Notes: generated by a model not told the origin, from the sequence alone. Shown: positions 24,936 through 33,362, numbered from the stretch's first letter. The stretch: 64,000 bases of DNA from UMGS1370 sp046957575 (GCA_046957575.1 JBKUOG010000009.1:1-64000); one strand, 5' to 3'. Numbers and translations: made by a program.

Positions 24936-25085
24936 GTGCGCACAAGAATTACACTGGCATGTACCGAATGCAAACAACGTAATTACAACATGACCAAGGA
25001 TAAGAAAACTCATCCTGACAGAATGGAAACCAAGAAGTACTGCAGATTCTGCAAAACCCATACTTTACACAAGGAAACCAAGTAA
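24936..25085 (+). CDS. rpmG: Ribosomal protein bL33
   Basis: 49 residues from a GTG start after GTGGAGGTGG: VRTRITLACTECKQRNYN opening, KNKK-like basic middle and KKYCRFCKTHTLHKETK end. The two CxxC pairs (C9/C12 and C36/C39) mark the zinc-binding form of bL33. It opens the secE-nusG operon as in most Firmicutes. Confidence 0.95.
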   Translation: MRTRITLACTECKQRNYNMTKDKKTHPDRMETKKYCRFCKTHTLHKETK

Positions 25086-25111
25086 TTGATCTTAGTAAAG
25101 GATGTGAAAAT

Positions 25112-25312
25112 ATGGGAGATGCGGTGAAAGAAAAAGCAGAAAAGAAAAGCTTTTTCAAAGGTTTGAAAGCCGAGTTCAAAAAGATCATCTGGCCAAACAA
25201 AGATACCATTACAAAGCAGACTGTGCTGGTTTTGGTAGTTTCTTTGGCGCTGGGCTTGATTATTGGCGTCCTTGACCTGGTGATTAAGTTTGGCCTGAAT
25301 CTCATCCTGTAA
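25112..25312 (+). CDS. secE: Preprotein translocase subunit SecE
   Basis: 66 residues with a short amphipathic stretch ending in the conserved KKIIWPNKDTITKQT and one transmembrane helix (VLVLVVSLALGLIIGVLDLVI). Essential partner of SecY. The gene sits 26 bases after rpmG and 26 before nusG. Confidence 0.94.
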   Translation: MGDAVKEKAEKKSFFKGLKAEFKKIIWPNKDTITKQTVLVLVVSLALGLIIGVLDLVIKFGLNLIL

Positions 25313-25338
25313 ATTGAAAGATTGAAAGGCGGATTGGA

Positions 25339-25854
25339 ATGGCAGATGCACGTTGGTATGTAGTTCATACCTACTCAGGCTATGAAAACAAAGTAAAAGT
25401 TGACATTGAGAAGACCATTGAGAACCGAAACCTGCAGGATCAGATTTTGGAGGTCTCTGTTCCCATGTTAGCGGTCACAGAGTTGAAAAACGGCGTGGAG
25501 AAGCAGGCGGATAAGAAAATGTTCCCTGGCTATGTACTGGTCAACATGGTTATGAATGATGACACTTGGTATGTAGTTCGCAATACCCGCGGCGTAACAG
25601 GCTTTGTGGGTCCGGGATCTAAGCCGGTTCCTCTGACAGAAGAGGAAATCGCAGCTTTAGGTTTCCAGAAACCGGAAATCGCAGTAGATTTTGAGGTCGG
25701 CGATATGATAGTCGTAACCGCCGGAGCCTGGAAAGATACGATTGGTGCGATTAAGTCCATCAATGAAGGCAAAAAATCCATCATTATCAATGTCGAGATG
25801 TTCGGCCGGGATACACCGGTTGAATTAAACTTCAGCGAAGTAAAGAAAATGTAA
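25339..25854 (+). CDS. nusG: Transcription elongation/termination factor NusG
   Basis: 171 residues: NGN domain starting ARWYVVHTYSGYENKVK, with MFPGYVLVNMVMNDDTWYVVRNT and GFVGPGSKPVPL, then a KOW domain (FEVGDMIVVTAGAWKDTIGAIKSI). Modulates RNA polymerase pausing and couples it to translation. AAAGGCGG before the ATG. Confidence 0.95.
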   Translation: MADARWYVVHTYSGYENKVKVDIEKTIENRNLQDQILEVSVPMLAVTELKNGVEKQADKKMFPGYVLVNMVMNDDTWYVVRNTRGVTGFVGPGSKPVPLTEEEIAALGFQKPEIAVDFEVGDMIVVTAGAWKDTIGAIKSINEGKKSIIINVEMFGRDTPVELNFSEVKKM

Positions 25855-25885
25855 CAGGAATCGGCCTTTTTCTGCAAAAAGGCTG

Positions 25886-25913
25886 GTGGGAGGGAAATCC
25901 CCGACAATACCAC
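25886..25913 (+). promoter_or_regulatory. Putative L1 autoregulatory site, copy 1 (before rplK)
   Basis: A 28-base element beginning GTGGGAGGGAAATCCCC and ending AATACCAC: an outer GTGG/CCAC stem encloses GGG-AAA-TCCC. An identical copy precedes rplA (26388-26415). Placement before both L11-operon genes fits the translational feedback site of ribosomal protein L1. Confidence 0.65.
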
Positions 25914-25934
25914 ATAATTTAGGAGGTGCCTAAA

Positions 25935-26360
25935 ATGGCAAAGAAAGTAACAGGTTATATCAAATTACAGATTCCTGCTGGTAAGGCAACACCAGCACCG
26001 CCAGTTGGTCCTGCATTAGGTCAGCATGGTGTAAATATCGTGCAGTTTACCAAGGAATTCAATGCAAGAACCGCTGACCAGGCTGGTATGATTATTCCAG
26101 TAGTCATCACCGTATATGCTGACAGAAGTTTCAGCTTTATCACCAAGACCCCGCCGGCTGCTGTTCTGTTAAAGAAGGCCTGCAAGATCGAATCCGGTTC
26201 TGCAGTTCCCAACAAGACAAAGGTAGCCACCATCAGCAAGGCAGATTTACAGAAGATTGCTGAATTAAAGATGCCAGACTTAAATGCAGCAAGCGTTGAG
26301 GCAGCTATGAGCATGATCGCTGGTACTGCAAGAAGTATGGGTATTACCGTAGCAGAATAA
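25935..26360 (+). CDS. rplK: Ribosomal protein uL11
   Basis: 141 residues beginning MAKKVTGYIKLQIPAGKATP with the conserved PPVGPALGQHGVNIVQF and the C-terminal GTARSMGITV. The ATG at 25935 follows AGGAGGT at 25921-25927; an in-frame GTG at 25926 lies within that ribosome binding site and is rejected. Part of the GTPase-associated centre of the large subunit. Confidence 0.96.
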   Translation: MAKKVTGYIKLQIPAGKATPAPPVGPALGQHGVNIVQFTKEFNARTADQAGMIIPVVITVYADRSFSFITKTPPAAVLLKKACKIESGSAVPNKTKVATISKADLQKIAELKMPDLNAASVEAAMSMIAGTARSMGITVAE

Positions 26361-26387
26361 TTCCCATCTGATGGAGCAAACAAATAC

Positions 26388-26415
26388 GTGGGAGGGAAAT
26401 CCCCGACAATACCAC
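26388..26415 (+). promoter_or_regulatory. Putative L1 autoregulatory site, copy 2 (before rplA)
   Basis: Identical 28-base element to 25886-25913, directly before the AGGAGG of rplA. Confidence 0.65.
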
Positions 26416-26431
26416 TAGGAGGTTATTTAGA

Positions 26432-27127
26432 ATGAAAAGAGGAAAAAGATACGCAGAGGCTGCTAAGACAGTAGACCGCGCTATCCAGTATGATACAGCA
26501 GACGCAATCGCTCTGGTTAAAAAGAATGCATCTGCAAAATTTGATGAGACTGTTGAAGTTCATATCAGAACCGGTTGTGACGGACGTCACGCTGACCAGC
26601 AGATTCGTGGCGCAGTAGTTCTGCCTCATGGAACTGGTAAGACTGTTCGTATCCTGGTATTTGCAAAGGGACCAAAGGCTGATGAGGCTCTGGCTGCTGG
26701 CGCAGATTACGTAGGAGCTGAGGAGTTAATTCCGAAGATCCAGAACGAAGGCTGGTTAGATTTTGATGTAGTTGTAGCTACTCCAGACATGATGGGCGTT
26801 GTAGGACGTCTGGGACGTGTACTTGGACCGAAGGGCTTAATGCCAAACCCAAAGGCTGGTACCGTAACCATGGACGTAACCAAGGCTATCAACGATATCA
26901 AAGCTGGTAAGATTGAGTACAGACTTGATAAAACCAACATTATCCACGTGCCAGTAGGAAAAGCTTCTTTCACTGAGGAGCAGTTAGCGGACAACTTCCA
27001 GACGCTTATCGATGCAATTATGAAGGCAAAACCAAGCACCTTAAAGGGCGCTTACTTAAAGAGCGTTACCCTGACCTCTACTATGGGTCCTGGCGTAAAG
27101 CTGAACGTAGCAAAGTTAGCAAACTAA
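26432..27127 (+). CDS. rplA: Ribosomal protein uL1
   Basis: 231 residues with MKRGKRYAEAAKTVD start, GCDGRHADQQIRG, VVLPHGTGKTVRI, VVATPDMMGVVGRLGRVLGPKGLMPNPKAGTV (core RNA-binding region) and the TSTMGPGVKLN end. Binds 23S rRNA at the L1 stalk and in many bacteria represses its own operon. AGGAGG at 26417-26422. Confidence 0.96.
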   Translation: MKRGKRYAEAAKTVDRAIQYDTADAIALVKKNASAKFDETVEVHIRTGCDGRHADQQIRGAVVLPHGTGKTVRILVFAKGPKADEALAAGADYVGAEELIPKIQNEGWLDFDVVVATPDMMGVVGRLGRVLGPKGLMPNPKAGTVTMDVTKAINDIKAGKIEYRLDKTNIIHVPVGKASFTEEQLADNFQTLIDAIMKAKPSTLKGAYLKSVTLTSTMGPGVKLNVAKLAN

Positions 27128-27166
27128 TTGCTGCTGATTTAAGTGCAAAACTTCACAAAGCATAGT

Positions 27167-27196
27167 ATGCACACTGGTCATTTTGGCCGGTGTGTT
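27167..27196 (+). terminator. Terminator of the rplK-rplA unit
   Basis: CACACTGGTCA with TGGCCGGTGTG around TTT, followed by TTTTTTAT. Confidence 0.85.
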
Positions 27197-27203
27197 TTTT
27201 ATT

Positions 27204-27325
27204 TCATAGGAAATTACGTCCTATGAAACAAAAACGCTCTGCGAGGATCGCCATGCGGCGGCAGAGAATTTTGTCGCAGAAGCGACCCGCCGCAGGCGGA
27301 GAAGCTCGCTCGCGAGCTTCTTTTT
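27204..27325. repeat. Dispersed intergenic repeat plus second terminator
   Basis: A TTTCATAGG/CCTATGAAA hairpin (27203-27229) followed by ACGCTCTGCGAGGATCG and GCGGCGG, homologous to the element at 11700. It continues into a perfect GAAGCTCG/CGAGCTTC stem (27301-27320) with TTTTT, an intrinsic terminator that insulates the L10 leader. Confidence 0.6.
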
Positions 27326-27374
27326 CACAGTAACAGTTCACAGGAAAAAAACTGCAAAATTCAAGAAAAATCAA

Positions 27375-27403
27375 TTGACAATGTCCAGAATCTGTGTTAT
27401 ATT
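27375..27403 (+). promoter_or_regulatory. Promoter of rplJ-rplL
   Basis: TTGACA (27375-27380) and TATATT (27398-27403), 17-base spacer. Confidence 0.75.
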
Positions 27404-27411
27404 GTTCAAGT

Positions 27412-27531
27412 ATTGACTGCCGAAGACAGCAGGTGCTGAAAAGCTTAAGGTGAAAACGCCTGCCGAGGAACGTACAAATCAAACACACATTGATTTTGTA
27501 GCCCTCTGTCTTTGTGACAGAGGGATTTTTT
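27412..27531 (+). ncRNA. L10 ribosomal-protein leader
   Basis: The leader begins near ATTGACTGCCGAAGACAGC, continues with AAGCTTAAGG and the conserved CCTGCCGAGG, and ends in a strong CCCTCTGTC/GACAGAGGG terminator (27502-27524) with a T run. The GCAGGTG...CCTGCCGAGG pattern ahead of rplJ is that of the Firmicute L10 leader, where the L10-L12 complex binds mRNA and promotes termination. Confidence 0.85.
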
Positions 27532-27572
27532 CGCAGGGGATACTTTCAAAATAATATAGGAGGTAAACCATC

Positions 27573-28061
27573 ATGGCAAAAGTTGAATTAAAGCAGCCTA
27601 TCGTTGATGAGATTGCCGGCTTATTAGACGGCGCAGCAAGTGCAGTAGTTGTTGACTACCGCGGTTTAACGGTAGAGCAGGATACACAGCTTCGTAAACA
27701 GTTAAGAGAAGCAGGCGTAACTTATAAGGTATACAAGAACACCTTAATTAAGCGTGCTGCTGAGGGAACTGATTTCGCAGCTTTAGATCCAAACTTAGAA
27801 GGACCAACTGCATTAGCAGTATCCAAGACCGATGCTACCGCACCGGCAAGAGTATTAGCTGAGTTTGCAAAGAAAGCAGACAAGCTGGAGATTAAGGCTG
27901 GCGTTGTAGAGGGAATCTACTACGATGCAAAGGGAATGAACGTAATCGCTTCTATCCCATCCAGAGAAGTTCTTCTGGGCAAGTTACTGGGCAGCATCCA
28001 GTCTCCGATTACCAATTTTGCACGCGTTCTGAATCAGATTGCAGAAGCAAAAGAGGCATAA
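27573..28061 (+). CDS. rplJ: Ribosomal protein uL10
   Basis: 162 residues: DYRGLTVEQDTQLRKQLREAGVTYKVYKNTL, then the C-terminal helix that carries L7/L12 dimers. Base of the ribosomal stalk. ATAGGAGG precedes the ATG. Regulated by the L10 leader. Confidence 0.95.
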   Translation: MAKVELKQPIVDEIAGLLDGAASAVVVDYRGLTVEQDTQLRKQLREAGVTYKVYKNTLIKRAAEGTDFAALDPNLEGPTALAVSKTDATAPARVLAEFAKKADKLEIKAGVVEGIYYDAKGMNVIASIPSREVLLGKLLGSIQSPITNFARVLNQIAEAKEA

Positions 28062-28180
28062 GTTTTTGGGCGAGGCTGTATCTGGCCTGAAAATTTAACC
28101 GTTTGGAGTCCTAAGGGAACCGAACATTACAAAGAATAAACCAATAGAAAATAAACAAATATTTATGGAGGTAAATCATC

Positions 28181-28552
28181 ATGGCAAAGTTAACAACCGC
28201 TGAGTTTATCGAAGCTATCAAGGAATTATCCGTATTAGAGTTAAATGAATTAGTAAAGGCATGTGAGGAAGAGTTTGGCGTATCTGCAGCAGCAGGCGTA
28301 GTAGTTGCAGCAGCAGGTCCTGCAGAGGCAGCTGAAGAGAAGACCGAGTTTGATGTAGAGTTAACCGATGTTGGTCCAAACAAGGTTAAAGTTATCAAGG
28401 TTGTTCGTGAAGTTACCGGCTTAGGATTAAAGGAAGCTAAAGAAGTAGTTGACGGTGCTCCTAAGGTAGTTAAGCAGGGCGCTTCCAAGGAAGAGGCTGA
28501 GGACATCAAGACCAAGTTAGAGGCTGAGGGCGCAAAGATTACCTTAAAGTAA
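28181..28552 (+). CDS. rplL: Ribosomal protein bL12 (L7/L12)
   Basis: 123 residues with the N-terminal dimerisation helices, an Ala-rich hinge (AAAGVVVAAAGPAEAAEEK) and the C-terminal domain KVKVIKVVREVTGLGLKEAK. Separated from rplJ by 119 bases; TATGGAGGT ribosome binding site. rpoB does not follow, unlike in many Firmicutes; a terminator and the convergent udk come next. Confidence 0.95.
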   Translation: MAKLTTAEFIEAIKELSVLELNELVKACEEEFGVSAAAGVVVAAAGPAEAAEEKTEFDVELTDVGPNKVKVIKVVREVTGLGLKEAKEVVDGAPKVVKQGASKEEAEDIKTKLEAEGAKITLK

Positions 28553-28610
28553 TCCGTTTCCCAATCAATCTAATTATTACAGATATTCGGTTATCGGGTA
28601 TTATGAAAAA

Positions 28611-28640
28611 GGAGCTGGAATCTTTGGATTCCGGCTCTTT
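28611..28640. terminator. Terminator between rplL and udk
   Basis: GAGCTGGAATC with GGATTCCGGCTC around TTT, then CTTTT; the opposite flank GAAAAAGGA suits the leftward udk transcript. Confidence 0.8.
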
Positions 28641-28645
28641 TGATA

Positions 28646-29269
28646 TTATTTGCTGGAGGATTCTTCTAATAAGACCTGTATTTTGCCTCGCATCAGATCA
28701 AACGCTACATCATTCATGCCGCTGTTGGTAATAATATCAGCAAATACTTTGGTGGGTTCTACATAAAGATTGTGCATCGGCTTTACAGTTGTCAGATACT
28801 GGGTTACAATTCCTTCTACGTCACGTCCGCGCTCTTTTGTATCTCTTAAGATCCGTCTCAGGATTCTTTCGTCTGCATCTGCATCGACAAAGACTTTAAT
28901 GTCCAGTAAATCCCGGATTCGCTCATCAAACAAAACTAAAATTCCCTCCAGAAGAATAACTGGTTTTGGCTCTACGCGGATCGTCCCCTGAGCGCGATTG
29001 TGAAGAGAGTAGTCATAGGTAGGACATTCAATGGCCTGTCCTTCTTTCAGTCTTGCCAGATGCTTTACCAGCAGTTCTGTCTCAAATGCATCCGGGTGGT
29101 CATAGTTTAATTTTTTGCGTTCCTCAAAGGAAATTCCATCATTACAGCGGTAATAATTGTCATGGTAGATAACAGATACCTGCTCTCCAAATGCATCGTG
29201 GAGCCGGTTGGTAAACGTGGATTTTCCAGAGCCTGTGCCTCCTGCGATGCCGATGATAATTGGTTTCAT
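28646..29269 (-). CDS. udk: Uridine kinase
   Basis: 207 residues. Walker A GIAGGTGSGKSTF (about 8-20), YHDNYYR, NYDHPDAFE, CPTYDYSLHNR and the lid RILRRILRDTKERGRD. Phosphorylates uridine/cytidine in pyrimidine salvage. Minus-strand AGGAGGAATCAAA before the ATG, with a TATAAT on the minus strand at 29307-29312. Confidence 0.93.
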   Translation of the reverse strand: MKPIIIGIAGGTGSGKSTFTNRLHDAFGEQVSVIYHDNYYRCNDGISFEERKKLNYDHPDAFETELLVKHLARLKEGQAIECPTYDYSLHNRAQGTIRVEPKPVILLEGILVLFDERIRDLLDIKVFVDADADERILRRILRDTKERGRDVEGIVTQYLTTVKPMHNLYVEPTKVFADIITNSGMNDVAFDLMRGKIQVLLEESSSK

Positions 29270-29350
29270 TTTGATTCCTCCTGAGTATGGTATAGTTGCT
29301 GTATTTATTATACACGAAAATTCCTCTTGGTAAAACCCCTACCCATACGT

Positions 29351-29411
29351 TATAATAGGTTTATTACTTGATGTTGGAGACAAAAGGCCTTTTGCTGACC
29401 TTTTGACTCCA
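29351..29411 (+). promoter_or_regulatory. Promoter and leader hairpin of the DUF1576 gene
   Basis: TATAAT at 29351-29356 with TTGGTA at 29327-29332 (18-base spacer). The leader then has an imperfect 13-bp stem, TGGAGACAAAAGG (29375-29387) with CCTTTTGACTCCA (29399-29411), of unknown role. Confidence 0.5.
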
Positions 29412-29439
29412 GTATCATCATATTTAAAAAGGAGACTGT

Positions 29440-30729
29440 ATGGGGAGAATACACCTGAAAAAACCTCTGTCAAGGAAATCAAAATTTTATCTTTTGTCAC
29501 TGATTCCAGTTTATTTTATTGCGGCCGGATTACTTGTCCAGCCATTCAACGAGATTTTAAGGGGAATGCTTCGTTTAATTGCAGAACCGGATTTTTTGAT
29601 TACGGATTACTTTGTTATTGGAGGGATTGGGGCTGCTTTTTTAAATGCGGGCCTGCTTTCGATTATCAGCATTTGGATAATTTATAAACTGAATATGGAA
29701 ATGAGCGGGCATACTATTACATCTGTCTGTCTGATATTTGGATTTTCATTGTTTGGAAAAAATCTGCTCAATATCTGGGCGATTTTGTTTGGAGTTTTTT
29801 TGTATGCCAAATACCACAAAACATCGGTATCCAGATATCTTTATATTGGGTTTTATGGCACCAGCCTGTCCCCTATTTTGACACAGATTATGCAGATTTG
29901 GCATGTGCCTTTGGCAATACGCCTGGTGCTGAGTCTTGCTGTGGGGAGCGCCATCGGTTTTGTGCTTCCGCCGCTGGCAACTCATGTGCACTACGCCCAT
30001 AAAGGATATTCCCTGTACAATGTGGGATTTGCTGCAGGTATAATCGCTACAGCGGTGGTATCCCTTATGCGGTCTTTTGGAGTCACAACAGAATCCAGGC
30101 TGATTTGGTCTTCAGGAAACGACCTGTTGTTTTTTGTCATGCTGTCAATTTTGTTTGGAGGAATGATGGCAGGAGCGGTTTTATTGGGCGGTAGAAAAAC
30201 GCTTGCATCGTACAGGGAAATTTTAAAGTCCTATGGTCTTTCAGGAACAGATTACGTAAAAGAAAACGGAGGACCGGCTGCGGTTTTTAATATGGGACTA
30301 AATGGACTGTTTGCAGTGGTTTTTGTGTTGGCAGTCGGCGGAGATTTAAATGGCCCCACAATCGGCAGCATTTTTACAATTGTGGGATTTTCTGCCACAG
30401 GAAAACATATCCGTAATATTTTTCCGATTATGCTGGGGGTTTGTCTGGGAGGAATTACAAAAAATTGGAATATTTACGATCCGTCTGCAGTATTAGCTTT
30501 GCTGCTGTCCACTACATTGGCTCCTATCGCAGGGGAATTTGGATGGGGAGCAGGAATTCTTGCAGGATTTCTGCATTCCTCTGTGGCATTAAATGTAGGA
30601 AGTGTATATGGAGGAATGAATTTATACAATAATGGATTTGCAGGAGGATTGGTGGCAATTTTTCTGGTTCCGGTCATTCAGTCTGTACGGGACAGACGGG
30701 CAAGGGCAAGAGGAGGAATTTCGCTATAA
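29440..30729 (+). CDS. DUF1576 polytopic membrane protein
   Basis: 429 residues, about ten or more hydrophobic segments. The sequence appears to be built of two related halves: FGFSLFGKNLLNIWAILFGV in the first resembles VGFSATGKHIRNIFPIMLGV in the second, and GYSLYNVGFAAGIIA in the first resembles GMNLYNNGFAGGLVA in the second. This matches the DUF1576 family of Firmicutes. An internally duplicated layout is typical of transporters or channels, but no substrate is known. AAAAAGGAG before the ATG. Confidence 0.82.
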   Translation: MGRIHLKKPLSRKSKFYLLSLIPVYFIAAGLLVQPFNEILRGMLRLIAEPDFLITDYFVIGGIGAAFLNAGLLSIISIWIIYKLNMEMSGHTITSVCLIFGFSLFGKNLLNIWAILFGVFLYAKYHKTSVSRYLYIGFYGTSLSPILTQIMQIWHVPLAIRLVLSLAVGSAIGFVLPPLATHVHYAHKGYSLYNVGFAAGIIATAVVSLMRSFGVTTESRLIWSSGNDLLFFVMLSILFGGMMAGAVLLGGRKTLASYREILKSYGLSGTDYVKENGGPAAVFNMGLNGLFAVVFVLAVGGDLNGPTIGSIFTIVGFSATGKHIRNIFPIMLGVCLGGITKNWNIYDPSAVLALLLSTTLAPIAGEFGWGAGILAGFLHSSVALNVGSVYGGMNLYNNGFAGGLVAIFLVPVIQSVRDRRARARGGISL

Positions 30730-31010
30730 AATGATGCTGGGGTCCAAAGCCTGCCAACTACGATATCCGAATATGGGTGTGGATCAATAAGTCGTAAAAT
30801 AACGTGAACAGAAAAAATTCGATAAATGTAAAAAAATAGTCAATCAATTGTAAAGAATTATTAGAATTGATGGATAAAGGTTGACGTATCATCTTAAATT
30901 TGGTAAGCTGGATTTAAGCATTACGGAAGAGAAGAAGAGTAAAGTAAATGTGAGAATATCATTACTTTGCTCTTTTTTGATGTTAAACGAGAAAAGGAGG
31001 AAGATTGAAA
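30730..31010 (+). promoter_or_regulatory. Leader of the MurNAc-locus front genes, with attenuator-like hairpin
   Basis: A/T-rich region. TTGACG near 30882 has only a poor -10 at 17 bases. AGAGTAAAGTAA (30936-30947) pairs with TTACTTTGCTCT (30962-30973), followed by TTTTTT: an intrinsic terminator within the leader, about 35 bases before the start codon, so it may act as an attenuator. No known riboswitch aptamer recognised. Confidence 0.5.
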
Positions 31011-31898
31011 ATGAAACTGTCAACAACTACCTTATTTTATGGACCCAGACCGGATGGAAGCGTAGCGCCTGTTATGGACAGTATCCGAAGAATCTATAAG
31101 GCGGGGTTTCGGGATGTGGATTTAAATTTTGCCTGGACCAGGAGACGGCAGACGGAACTGTATTTTGACAACTGGAGAGATTGGATCAAACAGTGTAAAG
31201 AATTGATTGAGGACTTGGGGATGACAGTCAGCCAGTCTCACGCGCCTTTTTATAATGTCATTGACCCGGCTTACTCTTACCGGGAAGAGGAGGAAGAGAT
31301 GGTGCGCCGCTCCATTATTGCGTCTGGGGAGTTGGGGGCAAAGATTATGGTAATACATGGCGGATCGCTCACAAATTGTCCGGATTATAAGAAAAACAAA
31401 ATGGAAAATATGGAATACTTTAAACCTCATCTGGAATTTGCGGCAGAGCATGGAGTGACGATTGCTATTGAAAATTTATTTGACGAAAATGATTTACAGA
31501 AACGGGTGCGGGTTCCCAGGTATTTGGCGGACCCGGAAGACTTAATTGACCTGGTTGACAGTCTTCACGTTTCCTATGACAATGTTGGGATTGTATGGGA
31601 TTTCGGTCATGCAAACTTAATGAACTGGGATCAGCCAGAGTGTCTGGAAATGATAGGAAAACGACTGATCGCCACCCATGTTCAGGATAATTATGGAGTG
31701 GCAGACGATCACCTGCTTCCTTATCTGGGAAATATTGAGTGGAAACCGATTATGAAGACATTAAAGAAAATTGGGTATGAAGGGGCGTTTGCATACGAAA
31801 CTCATAAGATGACGGACCGGCTTCCGGATCCGATGGTGGATGCCATGCTGCGGTATGCCTTTGAATTGGGGAATTATTTACTTTCTTTAGCAGAATAG
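31011..31898 (+). CDS. Sugar phosphate isomerase/epimerase (xylose-isomerase-like TIM barrel)
   Basis: About 295 residues from ATG 31011, ten bases after AAGGAGG; an in-frame TTG at 31005 is too close to it. AP-endonuclease-2-like TIM barrel with metal ligands in IAIENLFDE (Glu), WDFGHANLM (Asp/His), IATHVQDNYG (His/Asp) and YEGAFAYETHK (Glu). Such enzymes isomerise or epimerise sugars or inositols. Position ahead of a solute-binding lipoprotein and the MurNAc genes suggests sugar catabolism, but the substrate is not readable. Confidence 0.8.
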   Translation: MKLSTTTLFYGPRPDGSVAPVMDSIRRIYKAGFRDVDLNFAWTRRRQTELYFDNWRDWIKQCKELIEDLGMTVSQSHAPFYNVIDPAYSYREEEEEMVRRSIIASGELGAKIMVIHGGSLTNCPDYKKNKMENMEYFKPHLEFAAEHGVTIAIENLFDENDLQKRVRVPRYLADPEDLIDLVDSLHVSYDNVGIVWDFGHANLMNWDQPECLEMIGKRLIATHVQDNYGVADDHLLPYLGNIEWKPIMKTLKKIGYEGAFAYETHKMTDRLPDPMVDAMLRYAFELGNYLLSLAE

Positions 31899-31953
31899 AA
31901 GAGATTCTGTCCCCCATATTTATAAATTAACATGATAAAGGAGAATATAAAGA

Positions 31954-33282
31954 ATGAGGCAAAAGATACTGGCCCTGGCAGCAGCGGCAGCTATGGTTTT
32001 GAGCGGATGTTCGGGCGGAGGGAAGGCACTGGAGGTAGAAGGGCCAGGCGCTGCAGAAACTCAAAAAGAGGCAGAAAGCGCCGGGGGAGAATCGGAAGTA
32101 ATTGAAATAGAGTTTTGGCATGCCCTGGAAACACAATATGAAGATACCCTAAATAAGGTAGTGGAGGAATTTAATAATACCCATGAGAATATTGTGGTAA
32201 AGCCTATGTATATTGGTGCATATGCGGCTTTAAATGAGAGCATTGTAGCCGCCCATGCAGCGGGAACCGGACTTCCGGGAGTTGCAATGGCCAATATTCC
32301 GTATGTGACAGGATACGGCTCCGGAGGGGTTTGCGAGGATTTAGGTCCGTATATGGAACGAGACAATTTTGAAATAGATGATTTTGGAGAAGGTTTAAGA
32401 AAAGCAGGCCAATATAATGGCGTTCAGGTAGCTCTTCCGTTTTTGGTTTCTACAGAAGTTGTCTTTTACAATAAGGACTTGATGAATGAGCTGGGCTTGG
32501 AAATGCCGGAAAAATGGGAAGATATGACTGCATTTCTTGAAAAGGCGTCGGTTGTGGAAGATGGCAGTACCAGCCGCTATGGTATGGTAATTCCAGGATG
32601 GAATACGTTTTATTATGGACCGTTTTTTGTAAATAATGGAGTGGAACCTTTAAAAGAAGACCAAACCACCGGATTAGGCGATGAAAGTGCAGTGGCAGTT
32701 GTACAGCAGATAAAAGACTGGTGTGATGCCGGATATACCTATTTGGCTACAGGAGAGGATGCGGCTTCTGCTATGCGTCAGAATTTTATGGATGGAAAAG
32801 CCCTGTCAGTGGTATATACCAGTTCTCTCTACAATACCATGACAGAAACCTGTGACTTTGAGGTTGGGATGAGCTGGCTGCCAGGCGGTGCGACAAAGAA
32901 TCAGGAACTTGGCGGCAATGTTCTGTTTATTCCGGCGAAGAACAGCCAGGAAGTAAAAGATGCTTCGTGGGAGTTTTTGTCCTACTTAATGAGCAAAGAA
33001 GTAAACATGATTTGGGCTTCTGAGACCGGATATCTTCCCACCAGAAAATCCGTCCAGGAGACAGAAGAAGGGAAAAAATTTCTGGAACAGAAACCGGCAT
33101 TTGAGACGATTTTTGAAAATCTGGATTTAATTAGTCCTGGAATCCAGCATCCGGCCTGGAACCAGGCAAGCACCATCTGGGTAAATTATGTAGATGAAAT
33201 TATTACAGAAGATCTGAATGTGCAGGAAGCCATGGGAGAAATGGCGGCAGAAATTAATGAAGTGCTGCAGGATTTTGATTAA
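31954..33282 (+). CDS. ABC sugar-type extracellular solute-binding lipoprotein, orphan
   Basis: 442 residues. Type II signal peptide with lipobox LSGC (Cys19), a Gly/Glu linker, then the cluster-1 (MalE/UgpB-like) fold beginning IEIEFWHALETQYEDTLNKVVEEFN and containing TSLYNTMTE and MSKEVNMIWASETGYLPT. Most like glycerol-3-phosphate/sugar binders. No permease or ATPase gene accompanies it: upstream is a TIM-barrel enzyme and downstream a terminator, then the PTS-based MurNAc genes. It must share permeases encoded elsewhere or act only as a sensor. Confidence 0.88.
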   Translation: MRQKILALAAAAAMVLSGCSGGGKALEVEGPGAAETQKEAESAGGESEVIEIEFWHALETQYEDTLNKVVEEFNNTHENIVVKPMYIGAYAALNESIVAAHAAGTGLPGVAMANIPYVTGYGSGGVCEDLGPYMERDNFEIDDFGEGLRKAGQYNGVQVALPFLVSTEVVFYNKDLMNELGLEMPEKWEDMTAFLEKASVVEDGSTSRYGMVIPGWNTFYYGPFFVNNGVEPLKEDQTTGLGDESAVAVVQQIKDWCDAGYTYLATGEDAASAMRQNFMDGKALSVVYTSSLYNTMTETCDFEVGMSWLPGGATKNQELGGNVLFIPAKNSQEVKDASWEFLSYLMSKEVNMIWASETGYLPTRKSVQETEEGKKFLEQKPAFETIFENLDLISPGIQHPAWNQASTIWVNYVDEIITEDLNVQEAMGEMAAEINEVLQDFD

Positions 33283-33301
33283 GGGAGTTTAGCATCAGTG
33301 T

Positions 33302-33334
33302 ACAGGGGCAGTCTGGAAACAGATTGTCCCTGTT
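33302..33334 (+). terminator. Terminator after the solute-binding protein
   Basis: ACAGGGGCAGTCTG with CAGATTGTCCCTGT around GAAA; weakly T-rich afterwards. Confidence 0.6.
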
Positions 33335-33362
33335 GCTATATAGTATAAAAAAATGAAAAAAG

